From the NCBI RefSeq assembly GCF_000711885.1, contig NZ_JONK01000001.1:372001-436000 (forward strand): a stretch of 64,000 bases of DNA, given 5' to 3'. Shown one piece after another: positions 15,527 to 23,853 of the stretch. Source of the DNA: Chromobacterium haemolyticum DSM 19808 (GTDB taxonomy: Bacteria > Pseudomonadota > Gammaproteobacteria > Burkholderiales > Chromobacteriaceae). The notes under the pieces are model-generated. The model was given only the letters and a program-made list of their open reading frames with translations. It searched no databases and was not told where the DNA came from. A program made the position numbers and the translations under genes. Each line of letters opens with the position of its first letter. Positions within the stretch are counted from its first letter, which is position 1.

Positions 15527-17122
15527 TTACTTCACGCTTACGCCGGTAAACTCATAGTCGCCGAACGGGCTGATCTTGAAGCCGGTCACTTCCTTGCGCA
15601 TAGGCTGGTTGACGATGGAGTGGGCGATGGTGGTCCACGGCAGGTCGCGTTTGAAGATGGTTTGCGCCTGCGAGTACAGCTTGGCGCGTTCGGCCTGATC
15701 GTTCAGGGTGCGCGCCTTGACCACGAGCGTGTCGAACTCTTTGTCGCAGTAGCGCGAGTAGTTGGAACCGTTCACCGCCTCGCAACTGAGCAGCACGCCC
15801 AGGAAGTTGTCCGGGCTGGCGTAATCGCCGGTCCAGCCCATCAGGCCGGCATCGTGCTCGCCGCGCTTCATCCGCTTCAGGTATTCGCCCCATTCATAGG
15901 ACACGATCTTGGCCTTCACGCCTATCTTGGCCCAGTCGGACTGGATCATCTCCGCCATCAGCTTGGCGTTGGGATTGTACGGCCGTTGCACCGGCATCGC
16001 CCACAGGCTGAGCTCGAAGCCGTTGGGGTAACCGGCCTTGGCCAGCAGCGCCTTGGCGGCGGCCACATTGTAGGGCGCGTTCTTCAGGCTCTTGTTGTAG
16101 GACCACAGCGAGGACGGGAAGGGATTGCTGGCGGCCTGGCCTTGGCCCTGGTAGACCGCGTCTATGATGGCCTGGCGGTTGATCGCCATGTCCAGCGCTT
16201 GACGCACCTCGCGTTTTTTCAGCTGCGGCTTATCCATGTTGTAGCTGAGGTAGCCGATATTGAAGCCGGGCGCGGTCAGCATCTTCAGCTTGGGGTCGGT
16301 CTTCATCACCGCCAGATCGCTGGGGCGCGGGTAGGACATGATCTGGCACTCGCCGGCTTTCATCTTCTGGTAGCGCACCGAGGGATCGGTGGCGATGGCG
16401 AACACCAGATTGTCCACCTTGACCGCGCCCTTGTCCCAGTACGCCTTGTTGCCGGCGTAGCGGATTTGCGCGTCTTTCTGGTAGCGCTTGAAGATGAAGG
16501 GGCCGGTGCCCACCGGCTTTTGGTTGATGTCGGCGGCGCGGCCGGCCTTGAGCAGTTGGTCGGCGTATTCCGCGGACAGGATGGAGGCGAAGGGCATGGC
16601 GATCTTGATCGCCAGGTCGGCGTCCGGCTCCTTCAGCACGAAGCGCACCGTTTGCGCGTCCACTTTTTCCACCGCGCTGACGTTGCTGGCCAGGCCGGTG
16701 TCCACCGCGTAGGGGAATTCCGTGTTGTAGGCTTTGCGGAAGGGGTGGTTCTTGTCGAACATGCGCATGAAGGTGAACACCACGTCGTCGGCGTTGAAGT
16801 CGCGCGTCGGCTTGAAATAGTCGGTGGTGTGGAACTTCACGCCCTGGCGCAGCTTGAAGGTGTAGATCTTGCCGTCCGGCGAGGCGCTCCAGGAGGTGGC
16901 CAGGCTGGGAATGGCCTTGGTCGAGCCTTTTTCAAAGCCCACCAGGCGGTCGAACATGGCGTGGCCGGCGGCGTCGAAGGTGGTGCCGGAGGTGAACTGG
17001 GCGGAATCGAAACCGTCCGGGCTGGCTTCGGAACAGTAAACCAGGGTGCCGGCGGCCTGAACGGATACGGCGAAAGCGGCGCAGCAGGCCGCGGCCAACA
17101 GTTTCGGTTGGGTCATTTTCAT
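15527..17122 (-). CDS. dppA: Peptide ABC transporter substrate-binding protein (DppA type)
   Basis: 531 aa. Signal peptide about 1-23 (AACCAAFAVSVQA|AG). Family 5 binding-protein text: LVYCSEASPDGFDSAQFTSG, the SBP_bac_5 signature region IPSLATSWSASPDGKIYTFKLR (in parts), NADDVVFTFMRM, PVGTGPFIFKRYQKD, VRQALDMAINRQAII and LMGWTGDYASPDNFL. It binds di- or oligopeptides or related solutes in the periplasm. No dpp permease or ATPase genes are adjacent, so it is an orphan receptor here. It is divergent from the peptide/HDO cluster, which starts 405 bp away. Confidence 0.92.
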   Translation of the reverse strand: MKMTQPKLLAAACCAAFAVSVQAAGTLVYCSEASPDGFDSAQFTSGTTFDAAGHAMFDRLVGFEKGSTKAIPSLATSWSASPDGKIYTFKLRQGVKFHTTDYFKPTRDFNADDVVFTFMRMFDKNHPFRKAYNTEFPYAVDTGLASNVSAVEKVDAQTVRFVLKEPDADLAIKIAMPFASILSAEYADQLLKAGRAADINQKPVGTGPFIFKRYQKDAQIRYAGNKAYWDKGAVKVDNLVFAIATDPSVRYQKMKAGECQIMSYPRPSDLAVMKTDPKLKMLTAPGFNIGYLSYNMDKPQLKKREVRQALDMAINRQAIIDAVYQGQGQAASNPFPSSLWSYNKSLKNAPYNVAAAKALLAKAGYPNGFELSLWAMPVQRPYNPNAKLMAEMIQSDWAKIGVKAKIVSYEWGEYLKRMKRGEHDAGLMGWTGDYASPDNFLGVLLSCEAVNGSNYSRYCDKEFDTLVVKARTLNDQAERAKLYSQAQTIFKRDLPWTTIAHSIVNQPMRKEVTGFKISPFGDYEFTGVSVK

Positions 17123-17526
17123 TTCTATTTCCCTATTTGCAGAGCGATGAAGGGCGGCGAGCGCCTTCTTCGAGAGTGCTTGGCAGGCCCTTTAGGGCTT
17201 TCTATTTGTTTATCTGTCCAATTCCCGCCGTTTGGCGAACCGACGTGCGTTTGGGTGGAGTTCAACGCAGGGAACGGCGGCCGAGGAGGGAGCGGAAGAC
17301 TTTGCCAGCATATAGATTGTTCGCCCGGCGTCAATCGTGCGCTGCGGCGCGGGCGCGTCCGCATTCGCAATGCGCCGTTTCGATGGCGTCGCTTTATTTT
17401 AAAAACCTCATTTAAAAACAGTTATTTGTGTCAGTTTTTTGCCGTTTCTGCGGTGCGGCGACAGGCATAAGATAGGAGAGCCTGCAAAAGGGCGTTTTTG
17501 TTTTCTCTTAAGCCAAGGAGAGCCAA
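17123..17526. promoter_or_regulatory. Divergent promoter region, dppA-like gene / HDO cluster
   Basis: About 400 bp with no gene. The stretch 17390-17470 is A+T-rich (TTTATTTTAAAAACCTCA). TTTCTG, a 17-base spacer and TAAGAT near 17475 make a weak sigma70-like candidate for the plus-strand cluster. A strong ribosome site (AAGGAGAG) precedes the short peptide gene at 17527. Confidence 0.35.
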
Positions 17527-17607
17527 ATGCAAGCCAGCACGCAAGAAGCGGTGGTCGTGGTCAAACCCCGCAATCCGCGTCCGGTCCTGGTACCGGTTCA
17601 CTTGTAA
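17527..17607 (+). CDS. Putative 26-residue precursor peptide of the HDO cluster
   Basis: A 26-codon frame from ATG to TAA with the strong site AAGGAGAGCCAA. The N-terminal half is Gln/Ala/Val-rich with one Glu. The C-terminal half is VKPRNPRPVLVPVHL, rich in Pro, Arg and Val, with no Cys, Ser or Thr. It is the first frame of an operon of three metal-oxidase-like proteins with N-terminal PqqD/RRE-like regions, and a hairpin 58 bp downstream could make it more abundant than the enzymes. These are features of RiPP precursors. Alternatives are a leader peptide controlling translation or a free proline-rich antimicrobial peptide. It is short enough to have arisen by chance, so experimental proof is needed. 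Confidence 0.6.
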   Translation: MQASTQEAVVVVKPRNPRPVLVPVHL

Positions 17608-17664
17608 TCGGGTATCGCGGGGCTGCCGTTTCAGGCGTAAAGCCCTGACCGACCCGGATTCCGC

Positions 17665-17684
17665 GCCGCCGGCTTGCCGGCGGC
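17665..17684 (+). terminator. Attenuator-like hairpin between peptide and enzymes
   Basis: GCCGCCGG pairs with CCGGCGGC around the loop CTTG and is followed by CGCGCTTATCTTTC. It lies between the peptide stop and the ribosome site of the first oxidase. Partial termination here would favour peptide over enzyme transcripts. Confidence 0.5.
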
Positions 17685-17713
17685 CGCGCTTATCTTTCAG
17701 AGGAGACGTCCTC

Positions 17714-18703
17714 GTGTCCCATCCGTCCGATCTCCGTTTTTGTCTGAACGGCGAGGTGATTTCGCAGGCGCCGCTGGTGGTCAAGACCGCCGGCGACGAG
17801 GAGTTGGAAATTTCCGCGGGCCTAGCCAACGCGGAGGAGGTCAGCGCGCTGATGGCTAGGCTGGCCGGGGGCTGCAGCCAGTTGGACGCGGAGCGTCTTC
17901 TGCCGCGTCAATCCGCCGACGAAGTGCGGCGTCTGCTGGTCAGCCTGGAAAACTACGGTGTCATCCGCCCGCTGGCGCCGGCCCGCGGCAAGACTGGGCT
18001 GGAGGTGCTTCTGGAGGTGGAGGATCTGTCCAACCGCCTGTTGTACCAAACGCTGTACCGCAATCCATTCTGGACCCACTGCCAGAACGCCAGCCAGCCG
18101 GGGGACATCCCGGAGCGGGTGTTCCATGGCATGGTGATTGAAAACTATCACTTTTTGTTCCGCGAAAGCTATTTCGACGCGCCGGTGCTGTCCTATGTGC
18201 CCAATACTCAGGTGCGGCTGGCGATGAACGCTTTCTTCGCCGAGGAATACGGCCACGACGAGCTGCTGTTGCAGGCCTTGAACCGCATCGGCGTCAGCCG
18301 CGAGGATCTGGCGCACACCGTGCCCCTGCCGCAGACCATGGCGCTGTGCAACGCGCTGGCGTATTGGTCGCACAACGATCCGCTGTTCTTCTTCACCACG
18401 CTGGGCATTCTGGAAGGCAAGGACATTCGTCAGGACTCCTTCCTGGACGCCGCCTACCGTTTGGGCGTGGACGCGGATTTTCTGCGCCCGGTGAAGGCGC
18501 ACTCGGACATCAATCTGAAGGGCGAGCACGGCAGCCTGACCCGCAAGATATTCGCGCAGATTCCGGTGGTGGATCAGGAAACGGCACGGCGCTTGTTGGC
18601 GCAAACCCATTTATTCGTCGAGCTTTACGACGCTTTCTACAGCGCGGTCTGGCGGCACTATCTGCACGCCGACACCTTGCTGCGCCGCATCGAGCACTAC
18701 TGA
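17714..18703 (+). CDS. Heme-oxygenase-like metal oxidase (HDO) with N-terminal RRE-like region, first of three
   Basis: 329 aa from a GTG at 17714, nine bases after AGGAG; the frame is open upstream but has no good start. Residues 5-88 look like a PqqD-type RiPP recognition element: strands around LRFCLNGEVI and VVKTAGDEELEIS, then helices ending VRRLLVSLENYGVI. Residues 100-329 match the iron-containing redox enzyme/Haem_oxygenas_2 pattern. Candidate metal ligands are E143 and H146 (IENYHF), E177/E178 and H181 (FAEEYGHDE), E234 (ILEGKD), and H263, D265 and H272 (HSDINLKGEH). The ligand set is complete, so oxygen-dependent chemistry on the peptide is plausible. The specific reaction is unknown. 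Confidence 0.75.
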   Translation: MSHPSDLRFCLNGEVISQAPLVVKTAGDEELEISAGLANAEEVSALMARLAGGCSQLDAERLLPRQSADEVRRLLVSLENYGVIRPLAPARGKTGLEVLLEVEDLSNRLLYQTLYRNPFWTHCQNASQPGDIPERVFHGMVIENYHFLFRESYFDAPVLSYVPNTQVRLAMNAFFAEEYGHDELLLQALNRIGVSREDLAHTVPLPQTMALCNALAYWSHNDPLFFFTTLGILEGKDIRQDSFLDAAYRLGVDADFLRPVKAHSDINLKGEHGSLTRKIFAQIPVVDQETARRLLAQTHLFVELYDAFYSAVWRHYLHADTLLRRIEHY

Positions 18704-18712
18704 GGAGGCAAT

Positions 18713-19714
18713 ATGCACGGACCCGGCACCCATGACCTGTTCCGCTTTCCGGCGCTGCGGCCTGGGGTGGAAATCCAGCAGCAGGACGGCGGCGTGGCCT
18801 TGCTGTACCGCGAGCAGTCCTGCGATTTGCAAGTGGCCGATGAAGGCCGTCTGCAATTGCTGGCCTTGCTAGACGACCTGCAGCGCGCGCCGGCCAGCAT
18901 GGCCGCGTTGCGCGCCGCGCATCCCGAACTGGCGGGGACGATCCCCGGTCTGCTGGAAGAGCTGGACCGCCTGGGCCTGGTGACCGAGGCGAGCTTTGAA
19001 TTGCCGGACGACGCGCTGTCCGGCTGCGAATTCAACACCCGGCTGCGCAACTTGGCGCAGCGGGCGATGCGCAAGCGCGGCCATTCCCGGCTTTACGGCA
19101 TGTTGTCCGACGGCAGCGCGCCGCGCAATGTGCTGATCGGCTACGCGCTGGAGTATTACTATCTGGTGCGCGCGGCGCCGGGCCTGATCGCTTCGGCGCT
19201 GTCGCACGCGGACAGCCGGCAGAATCAGCGCAGCATCCAGCGCTTCCTGGTGTCGGAACTGGATCACGACCAGATGCTGGCGGAAAGCCTGGCGAGCGTG
19301 GATATGGAGGTGGAAGGGCTGGACCACCTGCAGCCGCTGCCGTCCACCTTCGCCTTGTGCGCGGCGCTGGGCGTGTTCGCGCGTCAGCATTTGTTGTCGT
19401 TCAAGAGTGTGTTGTTTCTGTTCGAAATGCCCGGCGACGAGTTCAACCGCGCGCTGGTGCGTTGCTGCGAGCGCGCCGGGCTGGACAAGGGCTTTTGGGA
19501 GCCGCTGCTGCGCCACGCCTACCTAAACGACACGCTGGGGCACGACGACATCACCGCAGAGTTGTTGCAGGACATCAGCGCCATCAGCCGCGAGGAGCAG
19601 CTGGTAGTGGAGAAAAACCTGGTGCTGACCATAGAAACCATGGCGTTGCAGGATGAGGAAATCGTTGATTACTACAGCCGGCCGGACGCCTTGATGCCGC
19701 GGCTGTATTTGTAA
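18713..19714 (+). CDS. HDO-like protein with N-terminal RRE-like region, second of three (altered metal site)
   Basis: 333 aa, GAGGAGG site, nine bases after the first HDO. Residues 12-93 again resemble a PqqD/RRE winged helix (LRPGVEIQQQDGGVALLY, then LLEELDRLGLVTEA). The HDO part keeps E147, E182 and H185 (SELDHDQ), E238 (FLFEMP), and H268 and H277 (HAYLNDTLGH). However, the first-helix His is replaced by Tyr (LEYYYL, Y150 where the paralogues have His), and the Asp two residues after H268 is missing. It may be a catalytically impaired partner or have a changed metal site. It lies in the same operon as the other two paralogues. Confidence 0.75.
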   Translation: MHGPGTHDLFRFPALRPGVEIQQQDGGVALLYREQSCDLQVADEGRLQLLALLDDLQRAPASMAALRAAHPELAGTIPGLLEELDRLGLVTEASFELPDDALSGCEFNTRLRNLAQRAMRKRGHSRLYGMLSDGSAPRNVLIGYALEYYYLVRAAPGLIASALSHADSRQNQRSIQRFLVSELDHDQMLAESLASVDMEVEGLDHLQPLPSTFALCAALGVFARQHLLSFKSVLFLFEMPGDEFNRALVRCCERAGLDKGFWEPLLRHAYLNDTLGHDDITAELLQDISAISREEQLVVEKNLVLTIETMALQDEEIVDYYSRPDALMPRLYL

Positions 19715-19756
19715 GCCCCCGCAGTAGCCCCCGAGACGGCAGTCAAGGAGAGAGCG

Positions 19757-21247
19757 ATGGAAGCCTGGCAAGTCACCCATTATCGCGCGCCGCATCTGGT
19801 GCCGTTCAGCGCTCACCTGGCCGACGACGGCCAGACCGTGGTGCTGGCGGCGGACGCCAAGGAGTACGAAATCCAGTTTTCCGGCGTGGAAGGCGGCCGG
19901 GTGCTGGACAGCGTGCTGGCCATGGCCAATCCGGACGCGGAGATTTGGTTTGACATCCACGCCGGTTCGGCGCCGTCCTGGCAGCTGTCGCTGGCGGAGC
20001 AACTGGACGCCTTGTCGCTGATCCGGGACGCGCCGGCGGACCCGGCGGCGCTGGAGAGGCAGCGCAGGCAGTGGAGCGAGTTGATCCGGCGCTGCGTAGA
20101 CAAGTTGTTGGCGGCCACCGCCGCGGACGCGCGCGGCGCTTACGCGCCGGTGGTGCTGAGCATGCTGCGCTTGCTGGATGAGCCGGCGCCGCGGGCCGAC
20201 GCTTTTTGCATTGACGATGTGGGCGCGCCGGAGTGGCGTGACAATTTCGCGCTGCAAACCTTCTACCTGCAAAAGCTGTATCTGGCCGACAACCTGCCGC
20301 AGGCGCTGACGCTGTGGCGGCGGGTGCTCAACGGCTTTGCCGACGGCGCCGGCTTTGTCGGGCTCAGCCGCCGGGAGGCTCGCGCGGAGGAAGACCCCGC
20401 CAGCGACGGCTTCTACTGCCCGGCGCATCTGGAAGCCTATTTGCTGTGCCTGGCGGACTTGCTGCTGCTGGCGCCCAAGCCTCAGGCGCGGCGTAGGCTG
20501 CTCAGCCGGGAGCCGGCGTCCACGGTGGACAGCGGCGTCAACTTCATGCGCCGCGCCGAGCAGTTTGCGCTGGACGGCCTGGCCCAGCTGGGCGAGTCGC
20601 GCTATGTAAGCCGAGTGAACGCCGAGGACGCCGGCTTCGGTCCCTTGGTGCAAGGCTTGTTCATCGAGCAATACCATGTCACTCAGCGCTTCGTCGAAAT
20701 CATCGCGCCGTTGATGACCAAGCGGCTGCGCAGCCCGCTGAAGCAACGCGTTTACCGTTACTTCCAGGAAGAGCTGGGCCACGAGGTCTACGAGCGCGCC
20801 ACCTGCGAAGCGTTGGGGGTGCCGCCGGCCTGGCTGGATCAGGCGTTGCCGTTGCCGCTGTTTCAGGCCTATGTCGACGCCTTCACCGTGTTGGGTCGCT
20901 ACGATCCCATCGGCTATCTGAGCTCCATCATGGTGACCGAGGGCATGCTGGGCGTGGACAACCCGGTGCACGAGCGGCTGGAATCGCTGGTGGAGTTTCG
21001 CTCCGATTACCAGCGCGTGGCCAAGCGCCACGACGATCTCAACGTCGAGCTTAATCACGCGGCGTTGTCGCGGCTGTTTTTCCGCGAAATCAGCGCCTTG
21101 TCGCCGCTGACGCAGCAGCGCGCGCTAGCCAATCTGGCGTATCTGCTGGAGCTCAATCTGCGGGCGATGGACCAGGTGGCGGATTTTTACGGCCCGCAGT
21201 CGCAACTGGCCGTCTGCTCGCTGGACGGCTATGCCGTCGCCGGCTGA
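19757..21247 (+). CDS. Large HDO-like protein with N-terminal RRE-like region, third of three
   Basis: 496 aa with the site AAGGAGAGAGCG. Residues 10-92 resemble the RRE-like regions of the two preceding proteins (SAHLADDGQTVVLAADA, then LAEQLDALSLIRDA). Residues 100-290 are helical and of unknown function. The C-terminal HDO domain has E304 and H307 (FIEQYHV), E338/E339 and H342 (FQEELGHEV), E395 (VTEGML), and H425, D426/D427 and H434 (HDDLNVELNH). Spacing of the last motif (His, +4 Asn, +9 His) is identical in all three paralogues. It overlaps the aminotransferase start by 17 bp, so translation is coupled. Confidence 0.75.
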   Translation: MEAWQVTHYRAPHLVPFSAHLADDGQTVVLAADAKEYEIQFSGVEGGRVLDSVLAMANPDAEIWFDIHAGSAPSWQLSLAEQLDALSLIRDAPADPAALERQRRQWSELIRRCVDKLLAATAADARGAYAPVVLSMLRLLDEPAPRADAFCIDDVGAPEWRDNFALQTFYLQKLYLADNLPQALTLWRRVLNGFADGAGFVGLSRREARAEEDPASDGFYCPAHLEAYLLCLADLLLLAPKPQARRRLLSREPASTVDSGVNFMRRAEQFALDGLAQLGESRYVSRVNAEDAGFGPLVQGLFIEQYHVTQRFVEIIAPLMTKRLRSPLKQRVYRYFQEELGHEVYERATCEALGVPPAWLDQALPLPLFQAYVDAFTVLGRYDPIGYLSSIMVTEGMLGVDNPVHERLESLVEFRSDYQRVAKRHDDLNVELNHAALSRLFFREISALSPLTQQRALANLAYLLELNLRAMDQVADFYGPQSQLAVCSLDGYAVAG

Positions 21248-22508
21248 GCGCGAGGCAGCGCAAACGGCCTACGCGGCCAGCGTCAACCCGGCTTGGCTGG
21301 ACGTGTTGCGGCAATGCGGGCTGGACGCCCGGCCGCTGGAGGCAGAGGGCTGCTGGCTGCGGCTGGAGGACGGCCGGCGTTGGCTGGACTTCGTCGCCGG
21401 CTACGGCGCGGCGGTATTGGGCCATCGGCCGCAAGCCTTGCTGGCCGGCTTGGCCGAAGACCTGTTCGATCCCGCGCCCAATCTCCATCCGCTGGGGTTT
21501 TCCGCCTTGGCCGGCGATCTGGCTGCGGAACTGCTGGCGCTGGCAGGCTTCGCCGACGGCAAGGCCTTGTTCGCCAGCACCGGCGCCGAAGCGGTTGAGG
21601 GCGCGCTGAAGCTGGCGAGCATGGCCAGCGGCCGCCGGCGCGCGCTGAGTTTCGACGGCGGCTTCCATGGTCTTACGCTGGAGGCCACCAGCCTGGCGGG
21701 CAGCGATTTCTGGCGGCAGGGGCTGCCGAGGAGCGAGGACTGCGCGGTGCTGCCCTGGGGCGATCTGGCCGCGACTGCGGCCGAACTGGCGCGCGGCGAC
21801 GTGGCCGCGGTGCTGTTGGAGCCGGTGCAGGGCAGCGCCGGGGCGCGCGCTTGGCGCGGCGAGGCCTTGTCGGAGCTGGCTGAACTGTGCCGCCGCCACG
21901 GCGCGCGGCTGATTTACGACGAGGCCTTGTCCGGCCTGGGCCGCTGCGGCGCCTGGTTTGCTTACCAGGCGCTGGGCGCGCCGGCGCCGGATATGCTGAT
22001 TGCGGCCAAGGGCCTGAGCGGCGGCGTGCTGCCGGTGTCGGCGCTGTTGTTTCGCGAAGATATTTACCAGGCGGTGTTCGCCCGGCCCGGCTGCGCCAAG
22101 ATCCACGGTTCCACCTTTGGGGGCAACCGGCTGGCGTTGTGCTGCGGACTGCGCATGCTGAGCCTGCTGCGCCAATTGGACGCGCCGGCGCGGGCGCGGG
22201 AGCGCGGCGAAGCTTTGCGGCGACGCTGGCGCGGAGCCGGGCTGGAGGGTTTTGAGCTGGAGGGCGTGGGATTGATGCTGGCGCTGCGCGCCGGCCCGGC
22301 GGCGCAAGAGCGGCTGGGCGAGGGCGCGGCCGGCCTGCTGTGGCTGCAATTGCTGCAAGAAGGCGCGCTGACGGCGCCGGCGGCCCACGACGCCGCCGCG
22401 TTGCGCTTGCTGCCGCCGCTGAACGTGGCGGAGACGGAGTTGGATTTTTTCCTGAAAGCTTGCCGGCGCGCGATCGCCGCGCTGGAGCAAGAGGCGACGA
22501 CATCATGA
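21231..22508 (+). CDS. Class III PLP-dependent aminotransferase of the HDO cluster
   Basis: 425 aa. Fold type I class III features: STGAEAVEGALKLA (residues 116-129, phosphate binding), FDGGFHGLTLEATS (151-164), LLEPVQGSAG, IYDEALSGLGRCG with D230 facing the pyridine nitrogen, and the Schiff-base Lys K260 in AAKGLSGG. A GSTFGGNRLA block follows. It is similar to ornithine/GABA-type transaminases but was not assignable to one. Its start lies inside the end of the third HDO gene and its stop overlaps the exporter start (ATGA), so it belongs to the operon. It could modify a released amino acid, a peptide terminus after oxidation, or a side-chain amine. Confidence 0.87.
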   Translation: MPSPAEREAAQTAYAASVNPAWLDVLRQCGLDARPLEAEGCWLRLEDGRRWLDFVAGYGAAVLGHRPQALLAGLAEDLFDPAPNLHPLGFSALAGDLAAELLALAGFADGKALFASTGAEAVEGALKLASMASGRRRALSFDGGFHGLTLEATSLAGSDFWRQGLPRSEDCAVLPWGDLAATAAELARGDVAAVLLEPVQGSAGARAWRGEALSELAELCRRHGARLIYDEALSGLGRCGAWFAYQALGAPAPDMLIAAKGLSGGVLPVSALLFREDIYQAVFARPGCAKIHGSTFGGNRLALCCGLRMLSLLRQLDAPARARERGEALRRRWRGAGLEGFELEGVGLMLALRAGPAAQERLGEGAAGLLWLQLLQEGALTAPAAHDAAALRLLPPLNVAETELDFFLKACRRAIAALEQEATTS

Positions 22509-23425
22509 AGATAGGACACGTATTGCTGGCGGTGCTGGTGGCGGCCATCTGGGGCCTCAGCTTCATCGTGGTGAAGATAGGCTTGACCGAGTGCCCGCCG
22601 CTTTTGCTGGCGGCCTTACGCTTCGTGGTGGTGTTCGCCGCCGGGGCCTGGTGGTTTTCGCGGCCGTCCTTGCCTTGGCGCTGGTATTTGCGCGCCGGGC
22701 TGTGCCTGGGCGTGATCCAGTTCGCCTGTCTGTTCTCCGCCATCAAGCTGGGCATGCCGGCCGGCATCGTGTCGGTGCTGGCCCAGTTGCAGGTGTTCAT
22801 CACTTTGCTGCTGGCCAGCCTGTTATTGGGCGAGACGCGATCCCGGTTGCAAAAGGCGGTGATGGCGCTGGCGCTGCTGGGCGTGCTGCTATTGGGCTAC
22901 GCTCGTTATCATGACGCCTTGCCCTTGCTGCCGCTGGTGCTGGCCTTGATCGGCTCGGCCGGCTTCGCCTGGGGCAATGTGGAGCTCAAGCGGGCCGGCA
23001 AAGTGGACATGTTCGCCTTCACCGTATGGATGAGCCTGGTGCCGCCGCTGCCTCTGCTGCTGCTGTCCTTCGCGCTGGAGGGCGGCCCGGCGGCGGCTTG
23101 GGCCGCGTTGGCCGGCTTCGGCTGGACCGCCACGCTGGCGCTGTTGTTCCTGGCCTTGATCGGCACGCTGTTCGCGCTGGGCAGTTGGGGCAAACTGCTC
23201 AGCCTGTATCCGGCCACGCTGGTGGCGCCGTTTTCGCTGCTCAGCCCGGTGTTCGGCCTGCTGGGCGGCTATCTGATCCTGAACGAGCGCTACGACGCGC
23301 TCAGCATTGTCGCGTCGGCCTTGATCGTGGCGGCGCTGGCGCTGAACACCTACGCGGGCAAACTGGGCGTCTTGCGCGCTTGGCTGGCGCGGGTCCACCT
23401 GAGCAAGGGAGCCGCGCCGCGATGA
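22505..23425 (+). CDS. EamA/DMT-family exporter of the HDO cluster
   Basis: 306 aa from the ATG at 22505, overlapping the aminotransferase stop by four bases. Ten hydrophobic segments and two EamA repeats are seen (first WGLSFIVVKIGLTECPPLLL, second starting near LALIGSAGFAWGNVELKRAG). Drug/metabolite transporters of this type export amino acids and small metabolites through the inner membrane. Position in the operon suggests export of the pathway product or an intermediate. A frame open further upstream is a shadow of the aminotransferase. Confidence 0.87.
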   Translation: MKIGHVLLAVLVAAIWGLSFIVVKIGLTECPPLLLAALRFVVVFAAGAWWFSRPSLPWRWYLRAGLCLGVIQFACLFSAIKLGMPAGIVSVLAQLQVFITLLLASLLLGETRSRLQKAVMALALLGVLLLGYARYHDALPLLPLVLALIGSAGFAWGNVELKRAGKVDMFAFTVWMSLVPPLPLLLLSFALEGGPAAAWAALAGFGWTATLALLFLALIGTLFALGSWGKLLSLYPATLVAPFSLLSPVFGLLGGYLILNERYDALSIVASALIVAALALNTYAGKLGVLRAWLARVHLSKGAAPR

Positions 23426-23853
23426 GAAAGCCGGAACTGGACATCTCCACCGACAAGCACAGGCTGGACGTGGCGCTGATCCACGCTTTTCTCCATGATC
23501 ACGCCCCCTGGGCGAAGGGCATTCCTCGCGCCACCGTGGAGCAGGCGATCGCAGGCTCGTTGTGCTTCGGCGCGTATCTGGACGGACGGCAGGTGGGCTT
23601 TGCCCGCGTGGTGACCGATCTGGCCACCTTCGGTTATCTATGCGATGTGTTCGTGGTGCCGGAATGCCGCGGGCGGGGTTATGCGCGCCAGTTGATGCAA
23701 TGCGTCGCCGCCGAGCCGGCCTTGGCCAGGCTGCGGCGCATCGTATTGGTGACTTCCAACGCGCATCCGGTGTACCGGCCGTTCGGCTTCGCCGCGCTGG
23801 AGCATCCGGAACGCTATATGGAGCTGCACCGGCCGGATGTCTATCAGGGCTAG
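23422..23853 (+). CDS. GNAT-family N-acetyltransferase of the HDO cluster
   Basis: 143 aa from the ATG at 23422, overlapping the exporter stop (ATGA). The acetyl-CoA loop is VVPECRGRGYARQLMQ (about residues 77-92). The C-terminal region VTSNAHPVYRPFGFAAL is typical of GNAT enzymes with a phosphate-loop partner strand. It may acetylate the product for self-protection or as a tailoring step. Its TAG stop shares a CTAG palindrome with the stop of the convergent SDR gene. Confidence 0.85.
   Translation: MRKPELDISTDKHRLDVALIHAFLHDHAPWAKGIPRATVEQAIAGSLCFGAYLDGRQVGFARVVTDLATFGYLCDVFVVPECRGRGYARQLMQCVAAEPALARLRRIVLVTSNAHPVYRPFGFAALEHPERYMELHRPDVYQG

Noticed and set aside
15620-17470. 616-codon plus-strand open frame over the dppA-like gene
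   Set aside because: Composition shadow of a strongly supported binding-protein gene.
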